This document shows positions 7,293 to 15,885 of a stretch of DNA of 64,000 bases, one piece after another. Below the pieces are notes generated by a model. The model did not search any database. It saw nothing but the letters and a program-made list of their open reading frames with translations, and had not been told where the DNA came from. Source of the DNA: Kocuria sp. cx-455 (GTDB taxonomy: Bacteria; Actinomycetota; Actinomycetes; Actinomycetales; Micrococcaceae); the NCBI RefSeq assembly GCF_014698015.1, contig NZ_JACXBS010000002.1, positions 682,001 to 746,000 of the forward strand, in the 5' to 3' direction. The position numbers were made by a program, and so were the translations under genes. Position 1 is the first letter of the stretch; each line of letters opens with the position of its first letter.

Positions 7293-8390
7293 ATGGCTCA
7301 ACAGACAGTGACCATCGGCCTCATGGCCGACCCAGGTCTTCCCGAGGTGGTTGCTCGATCCGTAGCCAGCTCCGTGGCGCGTGATCTGAACCGGCTCGAC
7401 GGTTCTGAATCCGTTGAGTGGCGTGTGGATGTCAGTCGCGAAACTTTTCCGTTGACCGCCGAAAACGAGATTCCTTTCCTCAGGCACGCTCCCGGGTTGA
7501 AATGCAAAAACGGCTGGGACTACATCGTGTACCTGACCGATTTGCCCCGTTCCCTGGACAACAATTCATTGGTGTGCGAGGTGGACGCTACGGGTGGCAC
7601 GGCCTTGATATCCTTGCCAGCTTTCGGTGCCCTCTGGATCAAATCCAGGACTCGGCACCTGCTGACCAGGCTCCTAAGGTCCATGGACATAGATGGTTCT
7701 GGGCGCTCGAGTACGGCGGCAAGTCCCGGAGGGCTCGGCCGCAAGAGGTGGCGACGGATTCAGCACGAAAACGACCGGAACAACTACGACTTAGTCCTGG
7801 CCGGGCCCATGAGTCGGCCCAGGCTGCTCGCTGGTATGGTTCGCTGTAATCGCCCCCTGGGGCTCTTGCCGGCACTGTCCAGTTGTATGGCGGCGGCGGT
7901 GGCCACCGGTGGTTTCGGTATTTTCTACGCCTCCATCTGGAACATGTCCGACGCGCTGCCCCCGCTGCGCCTAGCCATGATCAGCGTTTTCGTGGTTGTC
8001 GCCTTCAGCATTTGGCTCATTGGCCACAATGGGCTGTGGAACCCCCTCAAAGGCGCGCACAGCCACATGCGGAGCGGGCTCGACAACGTTGCCACGGTGA
8101 TCACCGTGGGCGTGGGTGTCACCGTGATGTACCTGGTGATTTGGGCGCTCTTGCTCGCCGCCACCATTGCCGTGGTGGACATCGAATACTTGACCGGTGA
8201 CGTGGGGCATTCAGTCAATTTCACGAATTACGTGGACATCGCCTGGCTGGCTTCAGCGCTGGGGATGCTGGGAGGGGCCCTGGGCTCCAACTTCGACAGC
8301 GAAAATGCCATCAGTGAAGCCACCTACACCCGCAGAGAACACGTGCGGCGCCAACTGGCCAAGAAGCGAGAAGAAGAAGACAGCCAATAA
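7293..8390 (+). CDS. unknown membrane protein
   Basis: 365 aa. About 190 residues of soluble N-terminal region (opening TIGLMADPGLPEVVA) precede about four membrane segments near 191-216, 225-245, 266-298 and 315-333, then a charged C-terminal tail (TRREHVRRQLAKKREEE). I do not recognise a family. The gene is probably monocistronic and ends 11 nt from the stop of the convergent membrane protein at 8402. A -10-like box 6 nt before the ATG suggests a leaderless message. Confidence 0.7.
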   Translation: MAQQTVTIGLMADPGLPEVVARSVASSVARDLNRLDGSESVEWRVDVSRETFPLTAENEIPFLRHAPGLKCKNGWDYIVYLTDLPRSLDNNSLVCEVDATGGTALISLPAFGALWIKSRTRHLLTRLLRSMDIDGSGRSSTAASPGGLGRKRWRRIQHENDRNNYDLVLAGPMSRPRLLAGMVRCNRPLGLLPALSSCMAAAVATGGFGIFYASIWNMSDALPPLRLAMISVFVVVAFSIWLIGHNGLWNPLKGAHSHMRSGLDNVATVITVGVGVTVMYLVIWALLLAATIAVVDIEYLTGDVGHSVNFTNYVDIAWLASALGMLGGALGSNFDSENAISEATYTRREHVRRQLAKKREEEDSQ

Positions 8391-8401
8391 CCCGAAGGGC
8401 T

Positions 8402-8893
8402 CTACGCGCCGCCGGTATTCCCTCCGCACTGAGCATCCATGGCGCGTGCGTGGGTCATGGATCTGAGCCCTCCGGCGATGATCGTGGTGCCAATGATCGG
8501 TCCGACAATCCACGCCGCCGGGTACCAGACGATCAACATGACCAGCCCCACCGCCCAAAAGAGCAAGCCGCCGAACCAGCCGAACCAGAGACTGGGTTGA
8601 GCCTGGGTCACATAATCGAAATGGGCCGGAAGGGGCTCGGGATCGCCGTTGACCAATTGGTCCGTGAGCCTCCGGCTGATAATCGTGTAGACGACATAGC
8701 AACCCGTGCCTGTCAGCAGCCCCACCGCCACGTTGGACAACCAGTACCCGCCGATGGCCACGAGCGCGCTCATGGACGCTGTGAACTGGTCGGCGATCCA
8801 ATCATCCAGGAACGCGGAGACGAAAAAGTATCCTCCGAAGATCAGGACCCAACGCCAAACCGTTTTTCGGCTTGGTTTGGCATCGTCCTTCAT
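8402..8893 (-). CDS. small membrane protein of unknown function
   Basis: About 163 aa with four predicted hydrophobic segments (WVLIFGGYFFVSAFL, LSNVAVGLLTGTGCYVV, WFGGLLFWAVGLVML, WIVGPIIGTTIIAGG). ATG 8893 is chosen over TTG 8923 because AGGGTGGG lies about 7 nt upstream. It converges with the 7293 gene, leaving 11 nt between the stops. No family or partner recognised. Confidence 0.65.
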   Translation of the reverse strand: MKDDAKPSRKTVWRWVLIFGGYFFVSAFLDDWIADQFTASMSALVAIGGYWLSNVAVGLLTGTGCYVVYTIISRRLTDQLVNGDPEPLPAHFDYVTQAQPSLWFGWFGGLLFWAVGLVMLIVWYPAAWIVGPIIGTTIIAGGLRSMTHARAMDAQCGGNTGGA

Positions 8894-9075
8894 GAAGACC
8901 CACCCTTGCTTTGAACCGATCAACCGAAAGATTGATTTGGCTTCTTATCCTCGCTGATCGGGGCGCACACCGCATAGACTCCCAGGTAGCCGCCGCATTC
9001 GTGGCGCGTACGCTCACGGTGCCGAGCGCCCGGCTCCCCGGAACGGGATGCTCAGTGGCAAAAGATGACAGGTGA

Positions 9076-11286
9076 ATGATGCCCTCCACTGAAACCCGGT
9101 CCCCAGACACGCAGTTGCCCAGCGGCAGGAAGCCCGGGGCCGTTCGGTGGATCATTCCCATTGTGCTGGTTCTGGCGTGGCTGGGTGTCTTGGGGGTTGG
9201 TGGGCCGGTCTTCGGCAAGATCTCCGATGTGGTCAGCAACTCGCAGGCGGACTTCCTTCCCGTTGACGCGCAGGCCACCGAGGTTCAGGACCGGATCGGT
9301 GCTTTCCGCGATTCGGAAGGCATCCCCGCCATCATCGTGGCCGAATCCGAGAGCGAGATCTCGGACGCCCAGCTGCGCGACGTGGGCGAAGCCACCCAGG
9401 GTCTGACCGACATCGATCAGGTCACCCAGGTGTCCCCACCCATCCCGTCCGATGACGGCCAGGCCGTGGAGATCATTGCCCTGGTGAACGCGGAATCGGA
9501 CACAGCCACGGTCGTGGAGGAGATTCGCGCCGAGCTGGCTAGCGACGCGGTGGCGGGCCTCGACGTGGCCGTCACCGGCCCCGCGGGCCTGGTGGCCGAC
9601 CTCAGCGGAGCGTTCGCGGGTATTGACGGGCTGCTCCTGCTCGTTGCGTTGGTTGCGGTCCTGGTGATCCTGGTTCTGGTCTACCGGTCACCGATCCTGC
9701 CCATCCTGGTGCTGCTCACGTCCTTGACGGCCCTGTGCGGCGCGATCCTCACCGTGTACTGGATGGCCAAGGAAGAGATCATCACCCTGAGCGGCCAAAC
9801 CCAGGGCATCCTCTCAATCATCGTGATCGGCGCCGCCACGGACTACGGCTTGTTGTACACCGCACGGTTCCGCGAAGCCCTGCATCACACCACCTCACGC
9901 TGGCACGCCACCCGTGTGGCCTGGAAGGGTACGTTCCCCGCGGTCCTGGCCTCCGGCACCACCGTGATTGCCGGTTTGCTGTGCCTGCTGCTCTCGATGC
10001 TGGAATCCAACCGCGCGCTGGGCCCCGTCACCGCTATCGGTGTGGTCTTCGCGATCCTCGCGGGCCTCACTCTGCTGCCCGCGCTGTTGGCCATCTTCGG
10101 CCGCGTGGCCATGTGGCCGCGCATTCCCAAGGTGGAAGACATGCCCCCGGCCCACCAGCAGGCCAACGACCTCGAGCACAAGAAGGGTCTGTGGCCCGCC
10201 GTCGCCCGCTTGGTCGACCGCAAGTCCCGCGCCGTGTGGATCGTGTGCGCGGTTGCCCTGGGCATCGCTGCGGTGGGTGCGTCGCAGCTCGACGCCGGTG
10301 GCGTCCCCGAGTCCGAATTCGTGCTGGGGGAGTCCGAGGCCCGCGACGGGCTGGCCATCATCGATCGTCACTTCCCGGGCGGCGCCGGCGACCCCGCGTA
10401 CGTGCTCGCCTCCGAGGACAAGGCCCAGGACGTAGCCCAGCAGCTCGCGGACGACGACGGTGTTGCCTCCGTGGCGTTCAACGCCCAGGACTCACCGAGC
10501 GGCACTCTGCCGTACCCCGCGCCCCCGGCCGGCCCGCTGGCCGATGCGCAACCGACCGTTGATGACGGTCAGGTTCTGATTCAGGCCACCCTGGCGGACA
10601 ACACGGACTCGGCCGCGGCACAGGAAACCGTTCAGCGCCTGCGAGACGATCTCGCCGGAGCGGACCCCGACGTGCTGGTGGGCGGCACCACTGCCGTGCA
10701 GGTGGACACCATTGCGGCTGCCGAGCGTGACCGCGCACTGATCATTCCCATCGTGTTGGCCGTGATCCTGGTGGTTCTGATCCTGTTGCTGCGCAGCTTC
10801 CTCATGCCACTGCTCCTGGTGGTCACCACCGTGGTGTCCTACTTGTCCGCACTGGGCGTGGCCACCGGAATATTCGTCCTGTTCGACATCAACCAGGCCG
10901 ACCCCACGGTGCCCCTGTTCGGGTTCGTGTTCCTGGTCGCGCTGGGCATCGACTACAACATCTTCCTGATGAGCCGCGTGCGCGAAGAAGTCGTGCAGAT
11001 CGGCCACCGCAAGGGAGTTCTGGTCGGACTGGTGACCACCGGCGGCGTCATCACCGCCGCGGGCGTGGTACTCGCGGCAACGTTCGCCGCCCTGGCCGTG
11101 CTGCCCATTCTGTTCCTGGTGCAGTTGGCCGTGGTCGTGGCCATCGGTGTGCTGATGGACACCGTGATTGTTCGCTCGCTATTGGTTCCGGCACTGGCGC
11201 TTGATATCGGCCCCAAGTCCTGGTGGCCCTCACGAATTGGGACTCCCGGCAAGCATCGCAAAATGGAAATGGCTACGGACGGGTAA
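9076..11286 (+). CDS. MMPL-family (RND superfamily) transporter
   Basis: 736 aa with the classical two-fold layout: a membrane helix at about 25-46, a periplasmic loop (50-175), a helix bundle (180-345), a second long loop (390-555) and a second bundle (555-715). The TDYGLLYTARFRE and IDYNIFLMSRVREE stretches are the conserved GxxxDY-type motifs for proton relay in MmpL proteins. Actinobacterial relatives export lipids, siderophores or drugs. There is no adjacent MmpS, regulator or lipid gene. ATG 9076 and ATG 9079 are tandem; AGGTG at 9070-9074 fits the second better. Substrate unknown. Confidence 0.88.
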   Translation: MMPSTETRSPDTQLPSGRKPGAVRWIIPIVLVLAWLGVLGVGGPVFGKISDVVSNSQADFLPVDAQATEVQDRIGAFRDSEGIPAIIVAESESEISDAQLRDVGEATQGLTDIDQVTQVSPPIPSDDGQAVEIIALVNAESDTATVVEEIRAELASDAVAGLDVAVTGPAGLVADLSGAFAGIDGLLLLVALVAVLVILVLVYRSPILPILVLLTSLTALCGAILTVYWMAKEEIITLSGQTQGILSIIVIGAATDYGLLYTARFREALHHTTSRWHATRVAWKGTFPAVLASGTTVIAGLLCLLLSMLESNRALGPVTAIGVVFAILAGLTLLPALLAIFGRVAMWPRIPKVEDMPPAHQQANDLEHKKGLWPAVARLVDRKSRAVWIVCAVALGIAAVGASQLDAGGVPESEFVLGESEARDGLAIIDRHFPGGAGDPAYVLASEDKAQDVAQQLADDDGVASVAFNAQDSPSGTLPYPAPPAGPLADAQPTVDDGQVLIQATLADNTDSAAAQETVQRLRDDLAGADPDVLVGGTTAVQVDTIAAAERDRALIIPIVLAVILVVLILLLRSFLMPLLLVVTTVVSYLSALGVATGIFVLFDINQADPTVPLFGFVFLVALGIDYNIFLMSRVREEVVQIGHRKGVLVGLVTTGGVITAAGVVLAATFAALAVLPILFLVQLAVVVAIGVLMDTVIVRSLLVPALALDIGPKSWWPSRIGTPGKHRKMEMATDG

Positions 11287-11310
11287 TTTCAGGCCCTTAC
11301 CACGCGAGGA

Positions 11311-11316
11311 TAGACT
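11311..11316 (+). promoter_or_regulatory. candidate -10 of leaderless serB mRNA
   Basis: TAGACT sits exactly 7 nt before ATG 11324, placing the expected start site at the start codon. The -35 region is weak. Confidence 0.35.
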
Positions 11317-11323
11317 GCATCTC

Positions 11324-12253
11324 ATGCCCCAAAAGCTGATTGTCGTTGCGTTCGCCGTGTCTCCCGAGGACGGTGCCACCGAGTCCGTGCTGGAACGGAT
11401 CGAACGTTCCGGTGGCGCGGTCGAGTCGCACAACTGGGTGCGCGTAACGGACTCCGCGTCCGACGGGCAAGCCACGGACGTGGAGGGATACAACGCTCTG
11501 ACCGTGCACGTGACTGCCTCGTCCCCGGAAACACTGCGTGAAGCGCTGCAGCCGGACCGTCTCGACCAGGCGTTGCCCGGTGTGGACCTCAACGTCGTTG
11601 ATGCTCGCTGGTTCGACAACTCCGTGCGCAAGTTGGTGGTCACGGACGTGGACTCCACGCTCATCCGCCAAGAGGTCATTGAAATGCTGGCCGCGCACGT
11701 GGGGCTCGAAGCAGAGGTCGCCGCGGTCACCGAACGGGCCATGCGCGGGGAAATCGATTTCGAGCAGTCACTGCGCGATCGTGTGGCCGTTTTGAAGGGT
11801 CTGCCGGCCTCGGTCATCCATGAGGTCCGGTCCGCGGTGCGCTTGTCCCCGGGTGCCACGGTTCTGGTGAAGACCCTGCTGGGTTCCGGTCACGCCGTCG
11901 CGGCGGTCTCCGGTGGCTTCCATCAGATCCTGGAGCCCTTGGCCGAGGAGTTGGGTCTCACGAGGGCCGCGGCCAACACCCTGGAGATCAAGGACGGCGT
12001 GCTGACCGGTCGCGTGACCGGGCCCGTGGTCGACCGCGAGGCCAAGGCCCGTTTGTTGAGGCAGTGGGCGGAAGAACTCGGCGTCGCTCCGGAGAACGTG
12101 ATTGCCGTGGGTGACGGCGCCAACGACATCGATATGTGCCGCGCCGCGGGTTTGTCCGTGGCCTACCGCGCCAAACCCGCTCTGCGTGAGGTGGCCGACA
12201 CGCAATTGAACATTCCCAATCTGGACGCGCTGCGCTTCTTCGTGGATCTGTAA
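11324..12253 (+). CDS. serB: phosphoserine phosphatase
   Basis: 309 aa. Residues 1-100 form an ACT-like regulatory region; residues 105-305 are the HAD phosphatase that releases serine from O-phosphoserine, the last step of serine synthesis. Motif I is VTDVDSTLI (nucleophile Asp and acid Asp), motif II is VSGGFHQI, and motif IV is VGDGANDIDM. The cap contains ERAMRGEIDFEQSLRDRV, diagnostic for SerB. An open frame reaches back into the MmpL gene, but ATG 11324 gives the usual SerB N-terminus and is preceded by TAGACT at leaderless spacing. Confidence 0.95.
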   Translation: MPQKLIVVAFAVSPEDGATESVLERIERSGGAVESHNWVRVTDSASDGQATDVEGYNALTVHVTASSPETLREALQPDRLDQALPGVDLNVVDARWFDNSVRKLVVTDVDSTLIRQEVIEMLAAHVGLEAEVAAVTERAMRGEIDFEQSLRDRVAVLKGLPASVIHEVRSAVRLSPGATVLVKTLLGSGHAVAAVSGGFHQILEPLAEELGLTRAAANTLEIKDGVLTGRVTGPVVDREAKARLLRQWAEELGVAPENVIAVGDGANDIDMCRAAGLSVAYRAKPALREVADTQLNIPNLDALRFFVDL

Positions 12254-12308
12254 CCGGTCGTGGCCGTGTTCCCGGTGTGCCCGACCGCCTGTCACCTCCC
12301 GCTCACGT

Positions 12309-12314
12309 TAGAGT
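12309..12314 (+). promoter_or_regulatory. candidate -10 of a leaderless ABC ATPase mRNA
   Basis: TAGAGT lies exactly 7 nt before ATG 12322 and no ribosome binding site is visible. The same spacing is seen before serB. Confidence 0.3.
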
Positions 12315-12321
12315 TGCGAGC

Positions 12322-13104
12322 ATGAGTGCTGTCCTGGAATTGGTGGACGTCAGTGTCGTCCGCGGCGAGAAAACCCTGTTGGATTCGGTGAACTGGACCG
12401 TTCAAGACGGTGAACGCTGGGTCATTCTCGGCCCCAACGGCGCCGGCAAATCCACGCTGTTGTCGATTGCCGCCGCTCGACTGCACCCCACGACCGGCAT
12501 GGTCGACATTCTGGACGAAATTCTGGGCGCGGTGGACGTGTTCGAGCTGCGCCCGCGCATCGGCGTCAGCTCCGCCACCCTGGCCACCCAGATCCCGAAC
12601 GCGGAGACCGTCCGCAATGTCATTGTCACCGCCGCCTACGGCGTGACGGGTCGCTGGCGCGAGGAATACGACGAGTTCGACGATGCTCGCGCCGTGGAAC
12701 TTCTCGAGGCCTGGGGCCTGGATGAGCTCGCCGAACGCCGCTTCGGCACCCTGTCCGAGGGCGAACGCAAACGGGTCCTCATTGCCCGTGCCTTGATGAC
12801 CGACCCCGAACTGCTGTTGCTGGACGAGCCGGCCGCCGGCCTGGACGTGGGCGGGCGCGAAAAGCTCGTCGCCCGCTTGGACGAGCTGGCCAAGGATCCC
12901 GCGTCACCGGCGGTCGTGATGGTCACCCACCACCTCGAGGAAGTCCCGGACGGTTTCACCCACGCCATGTTGCTGCGCGAGGGCAAGGTGGTTGCCGCCG
13001 GACCGGTCGCGCGCGTCATGACCCAGAAGAACCTGTCCGAGACCTTCAACATTCCGTTGAAGCTCGTGAAGGTCGGCAACCGTTACGCCGCCTTCGCGCG
13101 GTAA
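12322..13104 (+). CDS. stand-alone ABC transporter ATP-binding protein
   Basis: 260 aa, a single ABC cassette: Walker A GPNGAGKST (about 38-46), signature LSEGERKRV, Walker B LLLLDEPAAGLD and switch-loop VTHH. The GERWVILGPNGAGKST and SHATL-type region resemble the ModF/YlmA-like group of orphan ATPases rather than a defined importer. No permease or binding protein lies nearby, so it may pair with a distant permease or act in another ATPase role. A GC-rich open frame extends to 12277, but ATG 12322 starts the conserved first strand. Confidence 0.88.
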   Translation: MSAVLELVDVSVVRGEKTLLDSVNWTVQDGERWVILGPNGAGKSTLLSIAAARLHPTTGMVDILDEILGAVDVFELRPRIGVSSATLATQIPNAETVRNVIVTAAYGVTGRWREEYDEFDDARAVELLEAWGLDELAERRFGTLSEGERKRVLIARALMTDPELLLLDEPAAGLDVGGREKLVARLDELAKDPASPAVVMVTHHLEEVPDGFTHAMLLREGKVVAAGPVARVMTQKNLSETFNIPLKLVKVGNRYAAFAR

Positions 13105-13116
13105 TCGGGACTCACG

Positions 13117-14010
13117 GTGTTGAACCTTTCCTTGTCCGCGGCTGCCCCCATGCAGCTGTTCGGAGAATCCGGGACCATTCCGTTCGAGTGGTGGCAGGTC
13201 GCCCTGATTCTGGTGGCCGGTGTATGGGCCGGCCTGATCAACACGATCGTGGGCTCCGGCACGCTGGTGACCTTCCCGGTTCTGGTGACCATGGGTGTGC
13301 CACCCGTGACGGCGTCCATGTCCAACGCCATGGGCTTGATCGCCGGCAACCTGACGGGCGCGTGGAGTTACCGCAGCGAACTCGGGGGAGTGAAACACAC
13401 CCTCAAGAAGCTCATTCCGTGTTCCCTGGCGGGTGGCGTGATCGGCGCCGCGTTGCTGTTGACCCTTCCCGAGGAAGTCTTCGGCGTGGCGGCGCCCATC
13501 CTCATCGTGGTGGCGCTGCTGTTCGTGATCTTCCAGCCGCGCCTGCAAGCCGTGGTGCGGCGTCGTAAGGCCCAGCAAGAGGCCGCCGCGGCGGCGGACA
13601 CGGACACCGAGACCAGCGGCGGGGCAGTGGACCCCGACCGTTCCAAGCAGCCGCTCCCGCTGTACTTCCTGGTGTTCTTCGCCGGCATCTACGGCGGTTA
13701 TTTCGTGGCGGCCCAGGGCGTGCTGCTCGTGGGCATCCTGGGTGTGTTCCTGCTCGCGTCCATGCAGGCGGCCAACGCGGTGAAGAACGTGCTGGTGGCC
13801 GCGGTGAACATTGTGGCGGCGCTGTCCTACATCATTTTGGCCTTCGACCGCATCAATTGGTGGGTCGTGCTGTTCATTGCCCTGAGTTCCACGTTGGGTT
13901 CATGGTTGGGCGCCAAGATCGGCAAACGGCTCTCGCCCATTGCGTTGCGCACGGTGATCGTGATCCTGGGTGTGGTGGCGCTCATCAACATGGTCTCCCA
14001 GCTGTTCTAG
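13117..14010 (+). CDS. TSUP (TauE/SafE) family permease
   Basis: 297 aa in two repeated halves, each opening with a glycine-rich hairpin characteristic of TauE/SafE exporters: WAGLINTIVGSGTLVTFPVL with PVTASMSNAMGL (40-80), and AGIYGGYFVAAQGVLLVGIL with NAVKNVL (190-235). A Pro/charged cytoplasmic loop with DTDTETSGG separates them. Family members move sulfite, sulfoacetate or other organosulfur anions; the substrate here is not indicated. The GTG start lies 12 nt past the ABC ATPase stop and the next gene follows closely, so these three genes are probably co-transcribed. Confidence 0.88.
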   Translation: MLNLSLSAAAPMQLFGESGTIPFEWWQVALILVAGVWAGLINTIVGSGTLVTFPVLVTMGVPPVTASMSNAMGLIAGNLTGAWSYRSELGGVKHTLKKLIPCSLAGGVIGAALLLTLPEEVFGVAAPILIVVALLFVIFQPRLQAVVRRRKAQQEAAAAADTDTETSGGAVDPDRSKQPLPLYFLVFFAGIYGGYFVAAQGVLLVGILGVFLLASMQAANAVKNVLVAAVNIVAALSYIILAFDRINWWVVLFIALSSTLGSWLGAKIGKRLSPIALRTVIVILGVVALINMVSQLF

Positions 14011-14020
14011 GAGATCGGCC

Positions 14021-14845
14021 ATGACGCATTCACCCCTCGACGAGCGCATTATCCGGCTGACCGATCCCAAGGATCCCCGCGTGGCCGATTACACGAGCCT
14101 CACGGACGTGGCGCTGCGCCGGAAGATCGAACCCGAGCGCGGGCTCTACCTGGCCGAATCCTCCAAGGTGCTGCGCCGCGCCCTCGACGCCGGCCACCAG
14201 CCCCGCTCGTTCTTCATGGCCGAGAAATGGCTCGACGACATGCGCGACATCCTGGACGCCTACGACGTTCCGGTGTTCGTCGGTTCGGACGACGTGCTCG
14301 AGCACATCACCGGTTTTCACCTGCACCGCGGGGCCATTGCCGCCATGCATCGCCCGGCCCCGCTGTCCTTGACCGACGTACTGGCCTCGGCCCGGCGCGT
14401 GGCCATTCTCGAAGACATCGTGGACCACACCAACGTGGGCGCGATCTTCCGTTCCGCGGCGGCCTTGGACGTCGACGCCGTTCTGGTCACCCCGCGCTGC
14501 GCCGACCCCTTGTACCGCCGGGCCGTGCGGGTGTCGATGGGCACCGTGTTCCAAGTTCCCTGGGTGCGCCTCGAGCACTGGACCGCGGACCTGCAGGTGC
14601 TCAAGGACGCGGGCTTCCTCACCGCGGCACTCGCCCTGTCGGAAGAGGCGGTGACCATTGACGAGCTCGCGGCGGAGCGCCCGGACAAGCTTGCCCTGAT
14701 TCTCGGCACCGAGGGGCAAGGGCTCGGAGATGCCACTCTCTACCATGCGGATCGCCACGTGATCATCCCCATGAGCCACGGGGTGGACTCCCTCAACGTC
14801 GCCGCCGCCAGTGCGGTCGCGTTCTGGGAAACCCGACCGCGCTGA
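14021..14845 (+). CDS. SpoU/TrmH-family RNA 2'-O-methyltransferase
   Basis: 274 aa. The C-terminal SPOUT domain has its three knot motifs: DHTNVGAIFRSAAAL (Asn and Arg), LALILGTEGQGL and IPMSHGVDSLNVAAASAVAFWE. The N-terminal domain (RGLYLAESSKVLRRAL) resembles the RNA-binding part of 23S rRNA/tRNA ribose methyltransferases. The target nucleotide cannot be read from sequence. The preferred ATG 14021 is preceded by AGGAGA. It follows the TSUP gene by 10 nt. Confidence 0.9.
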   Translation: MTHSPLDERIIRLTDPKDPRVADYTSLTDVALRRKIEPERGLYLAESSKVLRRALDAGHQPRSFFMAEKWLDDMRDILDAYDVPVFVGSDDVLEHITGFHLHRGAIAAMHRPAPLSLTDVLASARRVAILEDIVDHTNVGAIFRSAAALDVDAVLVTPRCADPLYRRAVRVSMGTVFQVPWVRLEHWTADLQVLKDAGFLTAALALSEEAVTIDELAAERPDKLALILGTEGQGLGDATLYHADRHVIIPMSHGVDSLNVAAASAVAFWETRPR

Positions 14846-14894
14846 CCCGTGTAGTCCGGGTGCGACGGCTGGCATGTACATCCGGATCTCCACG

Positions 14895-14916
14895 GTTATA
14901 TAATGAGTTATATAAC
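14895..14916 (+). promoter_or_regulatory. vapBC promoter/operator palindrome
   Basis: Perfect 9-bp inverted repeat GTTATATAA - TGAG - TTATATAAC. Its left arm contains a consensus TATAAT -10 (14899-14904). It lies 16 nt before the antitoxin ATG, as expected for an operator bound by a VapB/VapBC complex (conditional autoregulation). Confidence 0.7.
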
Positions 14917-14931
14917 GAAGGGGGTGGGACC

Positions 14932-15156
14932 ATGGCCATGACAAGTGTTGATTTGGACCCTGGGCTCATTGAACGAGCCAGAACACTCACGGGCGAGAGG
15001 TCGAACCGTGCAGTCCTCGATTTAGCTCTCCGCCGGCTCATAGCATCGAAACAGAAGGGTGCGATGATCGATGGAATTGCTGAGTTGACGGACCTTGAAT
15101 CTGAACTCGGCGCCCCCACCAGCAACGTGCCCAGTTCAGAGCGCCCAATGTCGTGA
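14932..15156 (+). CDS. vapB: type II antitoxin, VapB-like
   Basis: 74 aa. The N-terminal MTSVDLDPGLIERARTLTG pattern fits the ribbon-helix-helix DNA-binding domain of VapB antitoxins that repress their own promoter. The C-terminal GIAELTDLESELGAP part would thread into the toxin. The start ATG 14932 follows GAAGGGGGTG. The gene overlaps the toxin by GTGA, the usual coupling. The AT-rich promoter stands out from its surroundings, consistent with a horizontally moving module. Confidence 0.82.
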   Translation: MAMTSVDLDPGLIERARTLTGERSNRAVLDLALRRLIASKQKGAMIDGIAELTDLESELGAPTSNVPSSERPMS

Positions 15157-15566
15157 CCGACTACCTGGTGGACAACTCGGTGTGGGCAAGGTTGGCATCG
15201 GGTGATCAGAAAATCACAGCTCGGCTGCGCGAGATTGAACGTACGCCGTCGGATCTTCTGGTGACCTGCCCGCCTCAGGTGCTGGAATTCTGCCATAGTG
15301 CTCGCACACCGGAGCAATACAAACGCTACCGCCAGCAGATTTCCCTTGGATTCCCGCTAGAACAAGCTCCCGACGAGTCGCTCGTGTTGGATATCCAGAA
15401 TGCTCTCTGGAACTCGGGGCTCGTACGAGCGGCTGGCTCCCTGGACATCCTGATCGCCGGGTACGCAATCGTGAACAGCGCGACCGTACTCGCTGCCGAC
15501 CGGGATTTTGATCACATCGCCAAGGTCAGCGACCTTCGCCAAGAGTACGTTGCGCCATCGTCCTAG
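15153..15566 (+). CDS. vapC: PIN-domain ribonuclease toxin
   Basis: 137 aa, full VapC length. The acidic PIN residues are in place: Asp7 (YLVDNSVW), Glu45 (QVLEFC), Asp98 (GSLDILIAGYA) and Asp116/Asp118 (AADRDFDHIA). The family cleaves tRNA or rRNA when not neutralised by VapB; the specific RNA target cannot be predicted. The GTG start overlaps the antitoxin stop. No frameshift is visible, so the module looks functional. Confidence 0.88.
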   Translation: MTDYLVDNSVWARLASGDQKITARLREIERTPSDLLVTCPPQVLEFCHSARTPEQYKRYRQQISLGFPLEQAPDESLVLDIQNALWNSGLVRAAGSLDILIAGYAIVNSATVLAADRDFDHIAKVSDLRQEYVAPSS

Positions 15567-15634
15567 TACCGAGGTAAAGCAGTAAATTGTGCCCCCGGAG
15601 ATCCTGCTCTCGCGCACTCGGTGACATTTGAGGT

Positions 15635-15710
15635 AGAGGTTCGCACCTCCGGTGCCCCGCAAACATTCCTGGCAGAGGTTCGCAGCCAAACCGGCCGATA
15701 TGCGACGAAC
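15635..15710. repeat. short repeats in the vapC-protease gap
   Basis: AGAGGTTCGCA occurs at 15635-15645 and 15674-15684, and a related CGAACCTCT occurs in inverted orientation near 15705. The 15567-15798 interval otherwise shows no supported gene. The repeats may be scars of a lost mobile element, but nothing identifies one. Confidence 0.35.
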
Positions 15711-15798
15711 CTCTTCCCTAAAGGGTTACGCTCACGATTCTCGGCCTCAGATGTCACAGCCGGTGGGCAAAGAGGGCCTCCCGGATAGTGAGACGCCG

Positions 15799-15830
15799 CA
15801 GGGGCCGCTCCCAGATGGGAGCGGCCCCTG
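15799..15830. terminator. bidirectional terminator between vapBC and the protease
   Basis: A 13-14 bp perfect GC-rich stem (AGGGGCCGCTCC with GGAGCGGCCCCT) lies between two convergent genes. There is no strong U-tract on either side. Confidence 0.8.
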
Positions 15831-15885
15831 TTCATGAGGTGGTCGTCACGTGACCGATCGGGTCACGCACGACCGGCTGCAGGCG

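Noticed and set aside
15563-15835. 90-codon minus-strand frame after vapC
   Set aside because: It runs through the terminator stem and repeats and shows no domain.
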